A DNA stretch of 64,000 nt from Caulobacter soli (lineage in GTDB: Bacteria; Pseudomonadota; Alphaproteobacteria; Caulobacterales; Caulobacteraceae): assembly GCF_011045195.1 (NCBI RefSeq), contig NZ_CP049199.1:2418001-2482000 (forward strand), given 5' to 3'. Position 1 is the stretch's first letter, and every line of letters starts with the position of its first letter. The translations under genes were made by a program, and so were the position numbers. The notes below the pieces were generated by a model that saw only the letters and a list, made by a program, of their open reading frames with translations, ran no database searches and had not been told where the DNA came from. Of the stretch, positions 24,910 to 32,424 are shown piece by piece.

Positions 24910-25595
24910 ACGGATGCTCCCGATGGGCGATTGACCAGCAAGGCGGCCAGGATCGCGACGATTCCGGCCAGGATGCACCAGAAGCCCACGGCGGCGAAAC
25001 CCAGCCCGCCCGCGATCGCGCCCAGGGCGAAGGCGCCGACCGGCGGGGCCATCTTGCGGATACGGGCCAGGGCGTCGGCCCTGGAGATCTCGCCCTCGGT
25101 CAGGCTGACCAAGTCCAGCACGATCTGGGTGACGTTGCCGGTCATCACCGTGGTCGGCGACAGATGGGCGAAGACGGTGCGGGCGGCGGCGTTCTGCACG
25201 CCCATGGCCAGAACCCCGGTCAGGCCGACCAGGATAGCGGCCGGCTGGTCCCCGCCCTTGAACGGGCCGAGCGTCAGGCCAAGGGCCATGAAGGCTGTGA
25301 GGAGCGCCGCCTCGGCGACCAGCACCGGCGCGACCTGCGGTCGGCCGGTTCGGCGGCAGTGGCGCAGGAACAGGCTGGTCGCCGCCACGGCTACGATGAA
25401 GGTCGGCAGGGCCAGCAGCTTGGCGATGATCCCCGTGTGGTGCGTGACGATCGCCGCGCCGATCAGCACGAAATTGCCGGTGACGTGGGCGGTGAACAGG
25501 CCGAACAAGCCTACGAAGCCGACCGTGTCGACGAAGCCGGCGGTGAAGGCCGCCAACGCGGCCGTTCGCACGCTGCCTGGGGCCTCGCCGCTCAT
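24906..25595 (-). CDS. DUF1275 (YoaK-type) membrane protein
   Basis: 229 residues with about six or seven hydrophobic helices. Family strings are AAFTAGFVDTVGFVGLFGLFTAHVTGNFVLIGA near the start, LAMGVQNAAARTVFAHLSPTTVMTGNVTQ in the middle and a C-terminal GAFALGAIAGGLGFAAVGFW. The function is not established; transport is presumed. It overlaps its neighbours on both sides by four bases, so it belongs to the amidohydrolase-DoxX-DUF1275-porin run. Confidence 0.88.
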   Translation of the reverse strand: MSGEAPGSVRTAALAAFTAGFVDTVGFVGLFGLFTAHVTGNFVLIGAAIVTHHTGIIAKLLALPTFIVAVAATSLFLRHCRRTGRPQVAPVLVAEAALLTAFMALGLTLGPFKGGDQPAAILVGLTGVLAMGVQNAAARTVFAHLSPTTVMTGNVTQIVLDLVSLTEGEISRADALARIRKMAPPVGAFALGAIAGGLGFAAVGFWCILAGIVAILAALLVNRPSGASV

Positions 25596-26011
25596 CGTGA
25601 GGTCCGATCGCGCTCGACCAAGATCGCCGCAAGCATGAAGCCGCCGATCAGGCCGATGTGCTCGAGGAAGGTGTTGAGCGCGTGGAAGCGCTCCATCGGA
25701 TCGGCCACGGTCCAGAACGGATGGGCGATCAGGGTGGCCAGGGCGGTGAACACGCCCAGGGCGCCGGCCGCCAGCCAGCCGACGCGACCGACGATCAGCA
25801 GGATAGAGCCGCCCAGTTGGACCAGTACCGTGGCGGCGACCACCAGCCAGGCCGGCTTGAGCCCGAAATGGGCGGCCTCGCCGAGCGCGCCCGACAGGTT
25901 GGCGAGCTTCGACAGGCCGCTCCACCAGTAGGGCAGGGTCAGCAACACACGGGCCAGGATCGAGACTGCCGGCGCTTTCAGCAGGGCGGCGATGGGAGTG
26001 GGAGTGCTCAT
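25592..26011 (-). CDS. DoxX-family membrane protein
   Basis: 139 residues with four hydrophobic helices (AVSILARVLLTLPYWWSGLSKLANL; LVVAATVLVQLGGSILLIVGRVGWLAAGAL; VFTALATLIAHPFW; IGLIGGFMLAAIL). The SG.SKL motif after TM1 and AHPFW are DoxX hallmarks. These proteins are linked to redox or sulfur metabolism in some organisms. ATG 26011 lies 3 bases past the amidohydrolase stop; a TTG at 26017 is possible. The stop overlaps the DUF1275 start. Confidence 0.88.
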   Translation of the reverse strand: MSTPTPIAALLKAPAVSILARVLLTLPYWWSGLSKLANLSGALGEAAHFGLKPAWLVVAATVLVQLGGSILLIVGRVGWLAAGALGVFTALATLIAHPFWTVADPMERFHALNTFLEHIGLIGGFMLAAILVERDRTSR

Positions 26012-26013
26012 CC

Positions 26014-27942
26014 TCAAACCGCCCAGCAGCCGCAGCCCATGGCGCCCCAGAAGGAGCGCGCATCACTGGTCGGAGCCTCGGCGCCCAGAGCGGCCGCGTG
26101 ATCGTGGCCGTGGACGCCGCATCCGCTCGCGCAGCCGCAGGCCGAGGCTAGCGCCATGGCGTGCGATTTCGAGCGGTCCTGGTAGCCGCCGAAGGTTCGA
26201 ACCGGCGACCAGTCGGGCATCGGCGGGGGCAGGGTGGGGGCCAGCTTGGAATAGTCGCCCTCGCCATGCACCACCTTCCCGCCCAGCAGGGTCAGGACCG
26301 AGCCCAGGTGCGGGATCTCGTCCTCCGGCACGCGCAGGTAGTCGCCGCTTAGCACCGCCAGGTCCGCCAGCTGGCCGACCGCGATCTGGCCCTTCTTGCC
26401 TTCCTCGTTGGAGAACCAGGTGTTTGCCGTGGTCCACAGGCGCAGGGCGGCCTCGCGATCCAGGCGGTTGGCCGGCGGGTAGAGCCGCGTGCCGCCCACC
26501 GTCTTGCCAGTGACCAGCCAGTTCAAGGAAACCCAGGGATTGTAGCTGGCCACGCGGGTGGCGTCGGTGCCCGCGCCAACCGGAATGCCCGCCGCCAGCA
26601 TTTTGTTGATCGGCGGCGTCGCCTCGGCGGCCTTGGCCCCGTAGCGTTCGGTGAAGTACTCGCCCTGATAGGCCATGCGATGCTGCACGGCGATGCCGCC
26701 GCCCAGGGCCGCGATGCGATCGATGTTGCGGTCGCTGATCGTCTCGGCGTGGTCGAAGAACCAATGCAGGCCGTCGAAGGGAATGTCGCGATTGACCTTC
26801 TCGAAGACGTTGAGCGCCCGGTCGATCGTCTGGTCGTAGGTCGCATGCAACCGCCAGGGCCAGCGCTGCTCGGCCAGCAGGCGGATCACCGGCTCCAGGT
26901 CGGTCTCCATGTTCGCGGGCATCTCGGGCCGCTCGACGCGGAAATCCTCGAAGTCGGCGGCGCTGTAGACCAGCATCTCGCCCGCGCCGTTGTGGCGGTA
27001 GGTGTCGTCGCCTTGGCCCGGCTTGACCTGCTTGGACCAGCCGGCGAAGTCGGCCAGCTCGCCTTTCGGCTTCTGGGTGAACAGGTTGTAGCTAATCCTC
27101 AAGGTCATCTGACCGTCGGCGTGCAGCTTCTCTACGATGTTGTAGTCGTCGGGATAGTTCTGGAAGCCGCCGCCGGCGTCGATCACGCCCGTCACGCCCA
27201 GCCGGTTCATCTCGCGCATGAAGTGGCGGGTGGAATTGAGTTGATATTCAGGAGGTAGCTTCGGTCCCTTCGCCAGGGTGGCGTAAAGGATCGTGGCGTT
27301 GGGCTGGGCCAGCAGCAGGCCGGTGGGTTCGCCCGAGGCGTCGCGCACGATCTCGCCGCCGGGCGGGTTGGGCGTGTCCTTGGTGTAGCCCACGGCGCGC
27401 AGGGCGGCGCGGTTCAGCAGGGCGCGATCGTAGAGATGCAGGATGAACACCGGCGTCTCGGGCGCGGCGGCGTTGATCTCGTCCAGGGTCGGCAGGCGCT
27501 TTTCGACGAACTGGTGCTCGGTGAAGCCGCCGACCACGCGCACCCACTGCGGCGGCGGGGTGTTGGCGGCCTGCTTCTTCAGCATGGCCATGGCGTCGGC
27601 CAGGGTCGGCACGCCGTCCCAGCGCAGCTCCATGTTGTAGTTCAGCCCACCACGGATGATGTGCATGTGGCTGTCGATCAGCCCCGGGATCATCCGCCGT
27701 CCGCCGGCGTCGATCACCGTCGCCTCGGCATGGGCGGCGGCTCGAACCTCGCCCTCGTCGCCGACCGCCGTGAAACGCCCGTCACGGATCAACACGGCGG
27801 AAGCCTGGGGATTGCCCCGGTCCAGGGTGGTGATCTTGGCGTTGACGATCAGCAGGTCGGACATCGCGAGCCTTTCAGCGAAAGCGGTACTGGGAAGCAG
27901 GGCGGCGCCGAGCGCCAGGGTCTGTCGGCGGGCCAGGCTCAT
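26014..27942 (-). CDS. Exported YtcJ-like amidohydrolase with Cys/His-rich tail
   Basis: 642 residues of the PF07969 amidohydrolase group, similar to YtcJ. The N-terminus (SLARRQTLALGAALLPSTAFA) looks like a Tat-type signal. Metal ligands include the HxH in GLIDSHMHIIRGG, later HATYD, DHAE and GTDATRVASYNPW. After the catalytic domain (about residue 590) is a tail with SHAMALASACGCASGCGVHGHDH and FWGAMGCGCWAV: five Cys and several His, unlike the rest of the protein. This tail could bind a metal or form disulfides. It overlaps XapX (ATGA) upstream and abuts DoxX downstream. The substrate is unknown; the YcaC-like hydrolase upstream suggests breakdown of an amide or cyclic compound. Confidence 0.88.
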   Translation of the reverse strand: MSLARRQTLALGAALLPSTAFAERLAMSDLLIVNAKITTLDRGNPQASAVLIRDGRFTAVGDEGEVRAAAHAEATVIDAGGRRMIPGLIDSHMHIIRGGLNYNMELRWDGVPTLADAMAMLKKQAANTPPPQWVRVVGGFTEHQFVEKRLPTLDEINAAAPETPVFILHLYDRALLNRAALRAVGYTKDTPNPPGGEIVRDASGEPTGLLLAQPNATILYATLAKGPKLPPEYQLNSTRHFMREMNRLGVTGVIDAGGGFQNYPDDYNIVEKLHADGQMTLRISYNLFTQKPKGELADFAGWSKQVKPGQGDDTYRHNGAGEMLVYSAADFEDFRVERPEMPANMETDLEPVIRLLAEQRWPWRLHATYDQTIDRALNVFEKVNRDIPFDGLHWFFDHAETISDRNIDRIAALGGGIAVQHRMAYQGEYFTERYGAKAAEATPPINKMLAAGIPVGAGTDATRVASYNPWVSLNWLVTGKTVGGTRLYPPANRLDREAALRLWTTANTWFSNEEGKKGQIAVGQLADLAVLSGDYLRVPEDEIPHLGSVLTLLGGKVVHGEGDYSKLAPTLPPPMPDWSPVRTFGGYQDRSKSHAMALASACGCASGCGVHGHDHAAALGAEAPTSDARSFWGAMGCGCWAV

Positions 27943-28202
27943 GCCTGCCCCTTCGGTTCATCGTCCGGACCGGCTACCGCCTGGGGCCCGAGGATGTGAG
28001 CCGCGCAGTCGGTCTTGATGTAGGCGACGACCGGCGCGCCCGAGACCAGGCGCTTGACGATCGGCACGGCCTGTTCGCCGACCAGCATGCCCAGAAGACC
28101 GAGCAGGGCGATGGTCGGCGGGGCTGGTGAGCGCACGCCCATCAACGCATAGAGGACGCCCACCAGTAGACCGGCGCCGAGCGAGAGCAGATACGGTTTC
28201 AT
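27939..28202 (-). CDS. XapX-domain (DUF1427) small membrane protein
   Basis: 87 residues. Two membrane helices (LLSLGAGLLVGVLYALMGV and APPTIALLGLLGMLVGEQAV) with the RSPAPP loop between them are the XapX hallmark. A C-terminal soluble tail contains DCAAHILG. ATG 28202 has GGAG seven bases upstream. It overlaps the amidohydrolase start by four bases and follows the YcaC-like gene by 58 bases, an arrangement I recognise as recurrent for these families. Confidence 0.88.
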   Translation of the reverse strand: MKPYLLSLGAGLLVGVLYALMGVRSPAPPTIALLGLLGMLVGEQAVPIVKRLVSGAPVVAYIKTDCAAHILGPQAVAGPDDEPKGQA

Positions 28203-28260
28203 CGGATCACTCCAGGCGGATCGGAAACGGCGGGACACACCATGTCCCGCCGAACCGGAA

Positions 28261-28926
28261 CTAGGCGGCGTGCGAGCCTTCCGACGCGCCGAACATGGTC
28301 TTGGCGTAGATGATGCCCAGGCCGTACGCGCCGCCGAACTTCCGAGCCACGCCGGTGGTCATTTCGTAGGTCTCGCCACGCGCCCAGTCGCGCTGGAGTT
28401 CCAGCAGATACTGCAGCGAGGTCATCGGCCGCGCGCCGGCCTGGATCATCCGTTGCACCGCGCGCTCATGCGCCTCGACCGAGACGTCGCCGCAAGCGTC
28501 GGTGATGAAGTAGACCTCGAAACCCTGGGCCAGAGCCGACAGGGCCGGGCCAACGATGCAGACGCCGGTCCACAGGCCGGCCAGCACCAGGCGGTCCTTG
28601 CCGATGGCGTTGACGCGCTTGATGACGTTGGCGTCTTCCCAGGTGTTCATCGAGGTGCGGTCGGTGACCTCGACGTTCGGCAGGGCTTCCTTGATCTCGT
28701 CGAACACGGGACCCGAGAAGCTCTTCTCGGCCACCGAGGTGACGATGGTCGAGACCCCGAAGCCGGCGGCGGCGTGGGCGACGAGAGCGGCGTTGGTGCG
28801 CAGCAGGGTCGCGTCGATCGAATGGGTGGCGAAGGCCATCTGCGACTGATGGTCTATCAGGATCAGGGTGTGATCGGTCGGGGTCAGCAGCAGCGGACCG
28901 GGGGTCGGGGTGGCGAGAATGGGCAT
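28261..28926 (-). CDS. YcaC-like cysteine hydrolase (isochorismatase family)
   Basis: 221 residues. The triad region is visible: D25 in LILIDHQSQMAFA, a basic/polar segment VTDRTSMNTWEDANV and the nucleophile C123 in LAGLWTGVCIVG. VYFITDACGDVSVEAHERAVQRMIQAGARPMTSLQYLLELQRDWAR is typical of the YcaC branch, cytoplasmic octameric hydrolases of unknown substrate. ATG 28926 is preceded by GGAAGG. It is the first gene of the minus-strand run to the porin and is divergent from a flavin reductase gene. Confidence 0.9.
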   Translation of the reverse strand: MPILATPTPGPLLLTPTDHTLILIDHQSQMAFATHSIDATLLRTNAALVAHAAAGFGVSTIVTSVAEKSFSGPVFDEIKEALPNVEVTDRTSMNTWEDANVIKRVNAIGKDRLVLAGLWTGVCIVGPALSALAQGFEVYFITDACGDVSVEAHERAVQRMIQAGARPMTSLQYLLELQRDWARGETYEMTTGVARKFGGAYGLGIIYAKTMFGASEGSHAA

Positions 28927-29128
28927 GCGAGCCTTCCTGCGGGTGGGATTGCGGGACGCGAAGCCTCGCCGCTTTCGGGCGATCATCGGCTCCGTGGAAG
29001 CCGGCAACCTAGCGACCCGGTCAGCGGCGTGATTGGACATTTACGGCGGGCTTTGCAGCATTGCGCGGCGACGGCTGGCGACGCGGTGCGAGCGCCCCTA
29101 AGACAGGAGTCGGCAGAACGAGGCGCCC
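28927..29128. other. Divergent intergenic region
   Basis: The 202 bases between the YcaC-like gene and the flavin reductase gene must contain promoters for both. I see no clear inverted repeat or sigma box. Confidence 0.4.
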
Positions 29129-29746
29129 ATGACCGCGATCCATTCCTACGAGCCTAAGAACGGGCATGGCCTGAAACATGACCCGCTGAACGCCATCGTC
29201 GCGCCGCGGCCGATCGGCTGGATCTCGACGGTCAGCGCCGCCGGCGTCCGCAATCTGGCGCCCTACAGCTTCTTCAACGCCTTCAACTACCGCCCGCCGA
29301 TCATCGGGTTCTCCAGCACTGGCTGCAAGGACTCGGCGCGCAACATCCAGGAGACCGGCGAGTTCGTCTGGAACCTGGCCACTCGGCCGCTGGCGGAGGC
29401 CGTGAACGCCACCTCGGCGATGGTCCCCGAGCACGTCGACGAGTTCGCGCTGGCCGGTCTGACACCGGCGGCCTCGCAACGGGTTGTCGCCCCGCGCGTG
29501 GCCGAAAGCCCGGTGGCGTTCGAATGTCGCCTGACCCAGCAGATCCGTCTGACCGACGCCGAAGGCGCGCCGGTGGACGCCTGGCTGACCCTGGGCGAAG
29601 TGGTGATGGTCCACATCGACCAGGCGCTGCTGGTCGACGGCGTCTATGACACCCTGGCCGCGCAGCCGATCTTGCGCGGCGGCGGCCCCGCCGACTATTT
29701 CGGCGTCGACGAGGCCGGCAAGTTTCAGATGTACCGGCCGGCTTAG
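29129..29746 (+). CDS. Flavin reductase-like FMN-binding protein
   Basis: 205 residues of the flavin-reductase-like split-barrel family (PF01613). HDPLNAIVAPRPIGWISTVSAAGVRNLAPYSFFNAFNYRPPIIGFSS is the classic FMN-binding start; ARNIQETGEFVWNLAT and CRLTQQIRL..GEVVMVHID follow. Such enzymes supply reduced flavin to monooxygenases or act as esterase-like flavoproteins. No oxygenase partner is adjacent. It is divergent from the YcaC-like operon and converges on the exported protein gene at 29756. Confidence 0.9.
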   Translation: MTAIHSYEPKNGHGLKHDPLNAIVAPRPIGWISTVSAAGVRNLAPYSFFNAFNYRPPIIGFSSTGCKDSARNIQETGEFVWNLATRPLAEAVNATSAMVPEHVDEFALAGLTPAASQRVVAPRVAESPVAFECRLTQQIRLTDAEGAPVDAWLTLGEVVMVHIDQALLVDGVYDTLAAQPILRGGGPADYFGVDEAGKFQMYRPA

Positions 29747-29755
29747 GCCGATCGT

Positions 29756-30355
29756 TCACTGCGGTGGGTTGACGACCACATATTGCACGGTGGTTCCGGA
29801 ATAGCGCGGCGCGTACCAGGTGCTGCCGCACTGTGAGTAGCTGACGCCGTTGACGATCACCGTCGAACAGCTGGGCGGAACGCTGTAGACGATCGAGCCC
29901 ACGACGGCGGCGGTCACGGCGGCGGTCGCGCCAATGGCCACGCCGGTCGCGATCGGATGGTAGTGGTCGTCCCAGCCGTCACGGTAGCCGTAGTGGTTGT
30001 CGACATTGACGTTGACGTTCCGGTTGATGTTGGCGTTGACGTTCCGGTTCACATTGGTGTTTCGGTTGGCGTTGACGCTGTGATTGACGTTCGAACTGGC
30101 GTTGGCGCGGACATTGCGGCCGCCGCCGCCTCCACCGGCGGGGCGGGACGCGGCCGCCGGACGCGCGCCAGCATGTCCACCCCCGCCGCCGCGCCGCTGG
30201 CAGTCGGCGGTCGAGGCCGACTTGGGCAGCAGGCTTTGGCCGGCAAGGACGTCGGCGGCTACGGCCGAGACGGGCGAGACCGCGCTCTGGAGTCCGATAG
30301 CGACGACCAGAACGACGACCTTTTGCGAAATCTTGTTCATGGCGTCGGCCCTCAT
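29756..30355 (-). CDS. Exported Asn/Val-rich protein, partner of DUF2092 (cassette 2)
   Basis: 199 residues. Signal peptide (VVVLVVAIGLQSAVSPVSAVA), a Gly-rich patch, then a long run of NVNxN/NRN repeats (about residues 85-125), a His/Tyr/Asp patch (NHYGYRDGWDDHYH), a hydrophobic helix and the tail YSQCGSTWYAPRYSGTTVQYVVV. Tail and helix match the protein at 13426-14016, but the linker composition is entirely different. Translation may start at 30355 (ATGA overlap with DUF2092) or at 30340 (GAGG nine bases upstream). Function unknown; a surface-displayed or amyloid-like Asn-rich stalk is possible. Confidence 0.8.
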   Translation of the reverse strand: MRADAMNKISQKVVVLVVAIGLQSAVSPVSAVAADVLAGQSLLPKSASTADCQRRGGGGGHAGARPAAASRPAGGGGGGRNVRANASSNVNHSVNANRNTNVNRNVNANINRNVNVNVDNHYGYRDGWDDHYHPIATGVAIGATAAVTAAVVGSIVYSVPPSCSTVIVNGVSYSQCGSTWYAPRYSGTTVQYVVVNPPQ

Positions 30356-31128
30356 TTCGCTGCCGGCGCCGAAAGGTCGGCGACGGTGATGCGGTGCGCG
30401 TTGGCGGGCGGGGTGAAGGTATAGGCCGCTTGGGCCGGGGCCTTGGCTTCCCAGGTCATGACGGCGGTGTATTGCGGCTGGGCTTCATCCTGGATGGTGG
30501 TGATCACCATCTTGCAGGGCAGGGCGGGACCTTCAGTGCGGATCCAGACCTGCCAGTCCGCGGCCTTCTGGCGGAAGGCGTAGTGCTCGCAGGCCAGGCC
30601 GCCCACCGTCTCGGGGCCGACGTCGAAGCCCTCCTGGATGCGCGCCGTCAGGGTCGGGTCCGTGCCGAGGTAGAACAGGTCGGCCAACGGGATCTCGACG
30701 CCGTACTTGTCCTTGACCACGTCCAGGGTGGCGCCGATCGTCGGCGGCGCGGGCACCGAGGCGTAGTAGCCGACCTTGGGCGCGAACAGCGTGATCGACT
30801 TGCCGTCGTAATAGATTTCCCGCTGCTGGTGGTCGGCGTTCATCGAGATCTTGAAGCCGCTGGGGCGTTGGGCCTCGATCTTCAGGTCGCCGCCATATTG
30901 CAGCTTCTGGCCGCTATCGAGCACCTGCTCGGTCGTGACGTCGGCGCTGACGGTGAAGGCGGTCATGGCCCGCAGCGCCTCGCCCATCTTGTTCAGGGCG
31001 GCCAGGGCGTCGGGGTCCGGACCCGGTTTCGCCGGCGCGGCGTTCTGCTGGGCTTGGGCTGCCGTCCCAAAGCCGATCGCTAGCGGCAGCGCGACGGCGC
31101 CGACCAGGATCTTTCGAAGCACTGTCAT
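30352..31128 (-). CDS. Periplasmic DUF2092 protein (LolA/LppX-like fold), cassette 2
   Basis: 258 residues with a signal peptide (ILVGAVALPLAIGFGTAAQAQ). It matches the first DUF2092 protein along its length: ALNKMGEALRAMTAFTVSADV, IEAQRPSGFKISM, YYDGKSITLFAPKVGYYASVPAPPTIGATLDVV, GVEIPLADLFYLGTD, CEHYAFRQKAADWQVWIRTEGPALPCKMVITT. It is translationally coupled to the exported Asn/Val-rich protein. The fold suggests binding of a lipid or other hydrophobic ligand in the periplasm. The leader (31129-31259) contains CTAGGGAAATCCCT at 31200-31213 on the minus strand. Confidence 0.87.
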   Translation of the reverse strand: MTVLRKILVGAVALPLAIGFGTAAQAQQNAAPAKPGPDPDALAALNKMGEALRAMTAFTVSADVTTEQVLDSGQKLQYGGDLKIEAQRPSGFKISMNADHQQREIYYDGKSITLFAPKVGYYASVPAPPTIGATLDVVKDKYGVEIPLADLFYLGTDPTLTARIQEGFDVGPETVGGLACEHYAFRQKAADWQVWIRTEGPALPCKMVITTIQDEAQPQYTAVMTWEAKAPAQAAYTFTPPANAHRITVADLSAPAAK

Positions 31129-31259
31129 GGGTCTTGGCCTCCGGCCGGGTCCTTGAAGAACCGGCAGGATGGGCTTGAGGGACCGGCGGTGGGTATCGAG
31201 GGATTTCCCTAGGCGACGCCCTCCAGACTCCTCATTTCCCGCGAACTTTCAGGGAGCCC

Positions 31260-32411
31260 CTAGCGGGAGCGTCCCCGCGCCGAGACTGGCCACAGCGCCA
31301 CAAGCGTGTCGCCGTCGACCACATGATAGGTGTCGTAGAGGTTCACGGTGGGATCGCAGTGCGGCGCGCCCAGGATCACCCGATCGTCCAGGGCCGGCAC
31401 GGTCGTTCCAGGCGGCGGCAGGATCGCGCCGTGCTCGTCGCCCATGAAGAAGTAGCGCGCGCCGTCCGGCGCGCCGCCCAGCACCTTGGGCGGTTCGGCG
31501 TCGGTCGACAGCGCCTTGAAGCCGGCGTCGATGGTGACCATGCCGGGCGTATTGGCGCTGACCACCCGCGCGTCGATCAGCAGCGAGGGTTCGTAGGGGC
31601 TTTCGTCCGCCCCATCGCCGGCGATGTCGCAGACCAGATACTGGCCGTCCATGAACACATATGACCCGACCTGGAACTCGGTGAAGATCCCCAGTTCCGC
31701 GTCGATTCGATGCGAACCGGTGCCCGAACCCGAAATGATCGGCGGCGCTCCGCCAGCGGCGGTCAAGGCGTCGATCACCGAGCGAATATAGGCGCCGCGA
31801 TCCTCGAGGTTGGCCTTACGGTCGGCGAAGCTCTCGATGTGCTGCTGCATGCCGCAATAACACTGCAGGCCGGCATAGATCAGGCCCGGCTGCGCCTGGA
31901 TCGCCTGGAACAGCGCGACGGCGGCCTCCGGCGAGGCGACGCCCGTGCGGTGGATGCCCGGGTCCAGGTCGATGATCACCTTCAACGGCTTGCCGGCGGC
32001 GCTGGCGGCCTGGCCCAGGGCGGCGACATTGGCCGGATTGTCGACCACGGCCATCAGGTCGGTGGTCTTGCCGTTGAGGGCGATCAGTCGGGCGACAGTC
32101 GGCGAGGACACCACAGGCGAGGTGATCAGCAACCCCGCCGTCACACCGCCGTCGGCCAGAACCTCGGCCTCGCCGATCTTGGCGCAGCACAGGCCCACGG
32201 CGCCGGCGGCGATCTGCAGCTTGGCGATGTCGACGCTCTTGTGGGTCTTGGCGTGGGGCCGCAGCTTGACGTTCTTGCTCGCCGCGAACTCGGCCATCCG
32301 AGCGATGTTGCGTTCCAGGGCGGGCTTGTCGATCACCAGCACCGGGGTGTTGAGGTCGCGGCGCGAACCTTGGGCGCCGATCAGATGGGCGTGCAGGTCT
32401 TGGTCGGTCAT
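31260..32411 (-). CDS. PLP-dependent D-threonine aldolase / D-serine dehydratase-like enzyme
   Basis: 383 residues, fold type III (alanine-racemase-like N-domain). LNTPVLVIDKPALERNIARM and RPHAKTHKS hold the predicted PLP lysine K55; GLCCAKIGEAEVLADGG and ISGSGTGSH line the phosphate site; the C-terminal GDEHGAI..APHCDPTVNLYD carries His and Cys/Asp that bind metal in this family (DSD1/D-TA). It would cleave D-threonine or D-3-hydroxy-amino acids, or dehydrate D-serine. It lies 13 bases after the lactone-oxidase gene, last in the TetR-associated unit. Confidence 0.88.
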   Translation of the reverse strand: MTDQDLHAHLIGAQGSRRDLNTPVLVIDKPALERNIARMAEFAASKNVKLRPHAKTHKSVDIAKLQIAAGAVGLCCAKIGEAEVLADGGVTAGLLITSPVVSSPTVARLIALNGKTTDLMAVVDNPANVAALGQAASAAGKPLKVIIDLDPGIHRTGVASPEAAVALFQAIQAQPGLIYAGLQCYCGMQQHIESFADRKANLEDRGAYIRSVIDALTAAGGAPPIISGSGTGSHRIDAELGIFTEFQVGSYVFMDGQYLVCDIAGDGADESPYEPSLLIDARVVSANTPGMVTIDAGFKALSTDAEPPKVLGGAPDGARYFFMGDEHGAILPPPGTTVPALDDRVILGAPHCDPTVNLYDTYHVVDGDTLVALWPVSARGRSR

Positions 32412-32424
32412 GGCGCGGTTCCGA

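Noticed and set aside
24906..26066. Single 386-codon reading frame spanning the DoxX and DUF1275 genes
   Set aside because: The upstream half is out of frame with DoxX; DoxX and DUF1275 are recognised separately and overlap by ATGA.
29990..30110. Short direct repeats of the GTTGACGTTCCGGTT type, at first glance CRISPR-like
   Set aside because: The repeats encode the NVN/NRN linker in frame and have no spacers of constant length.
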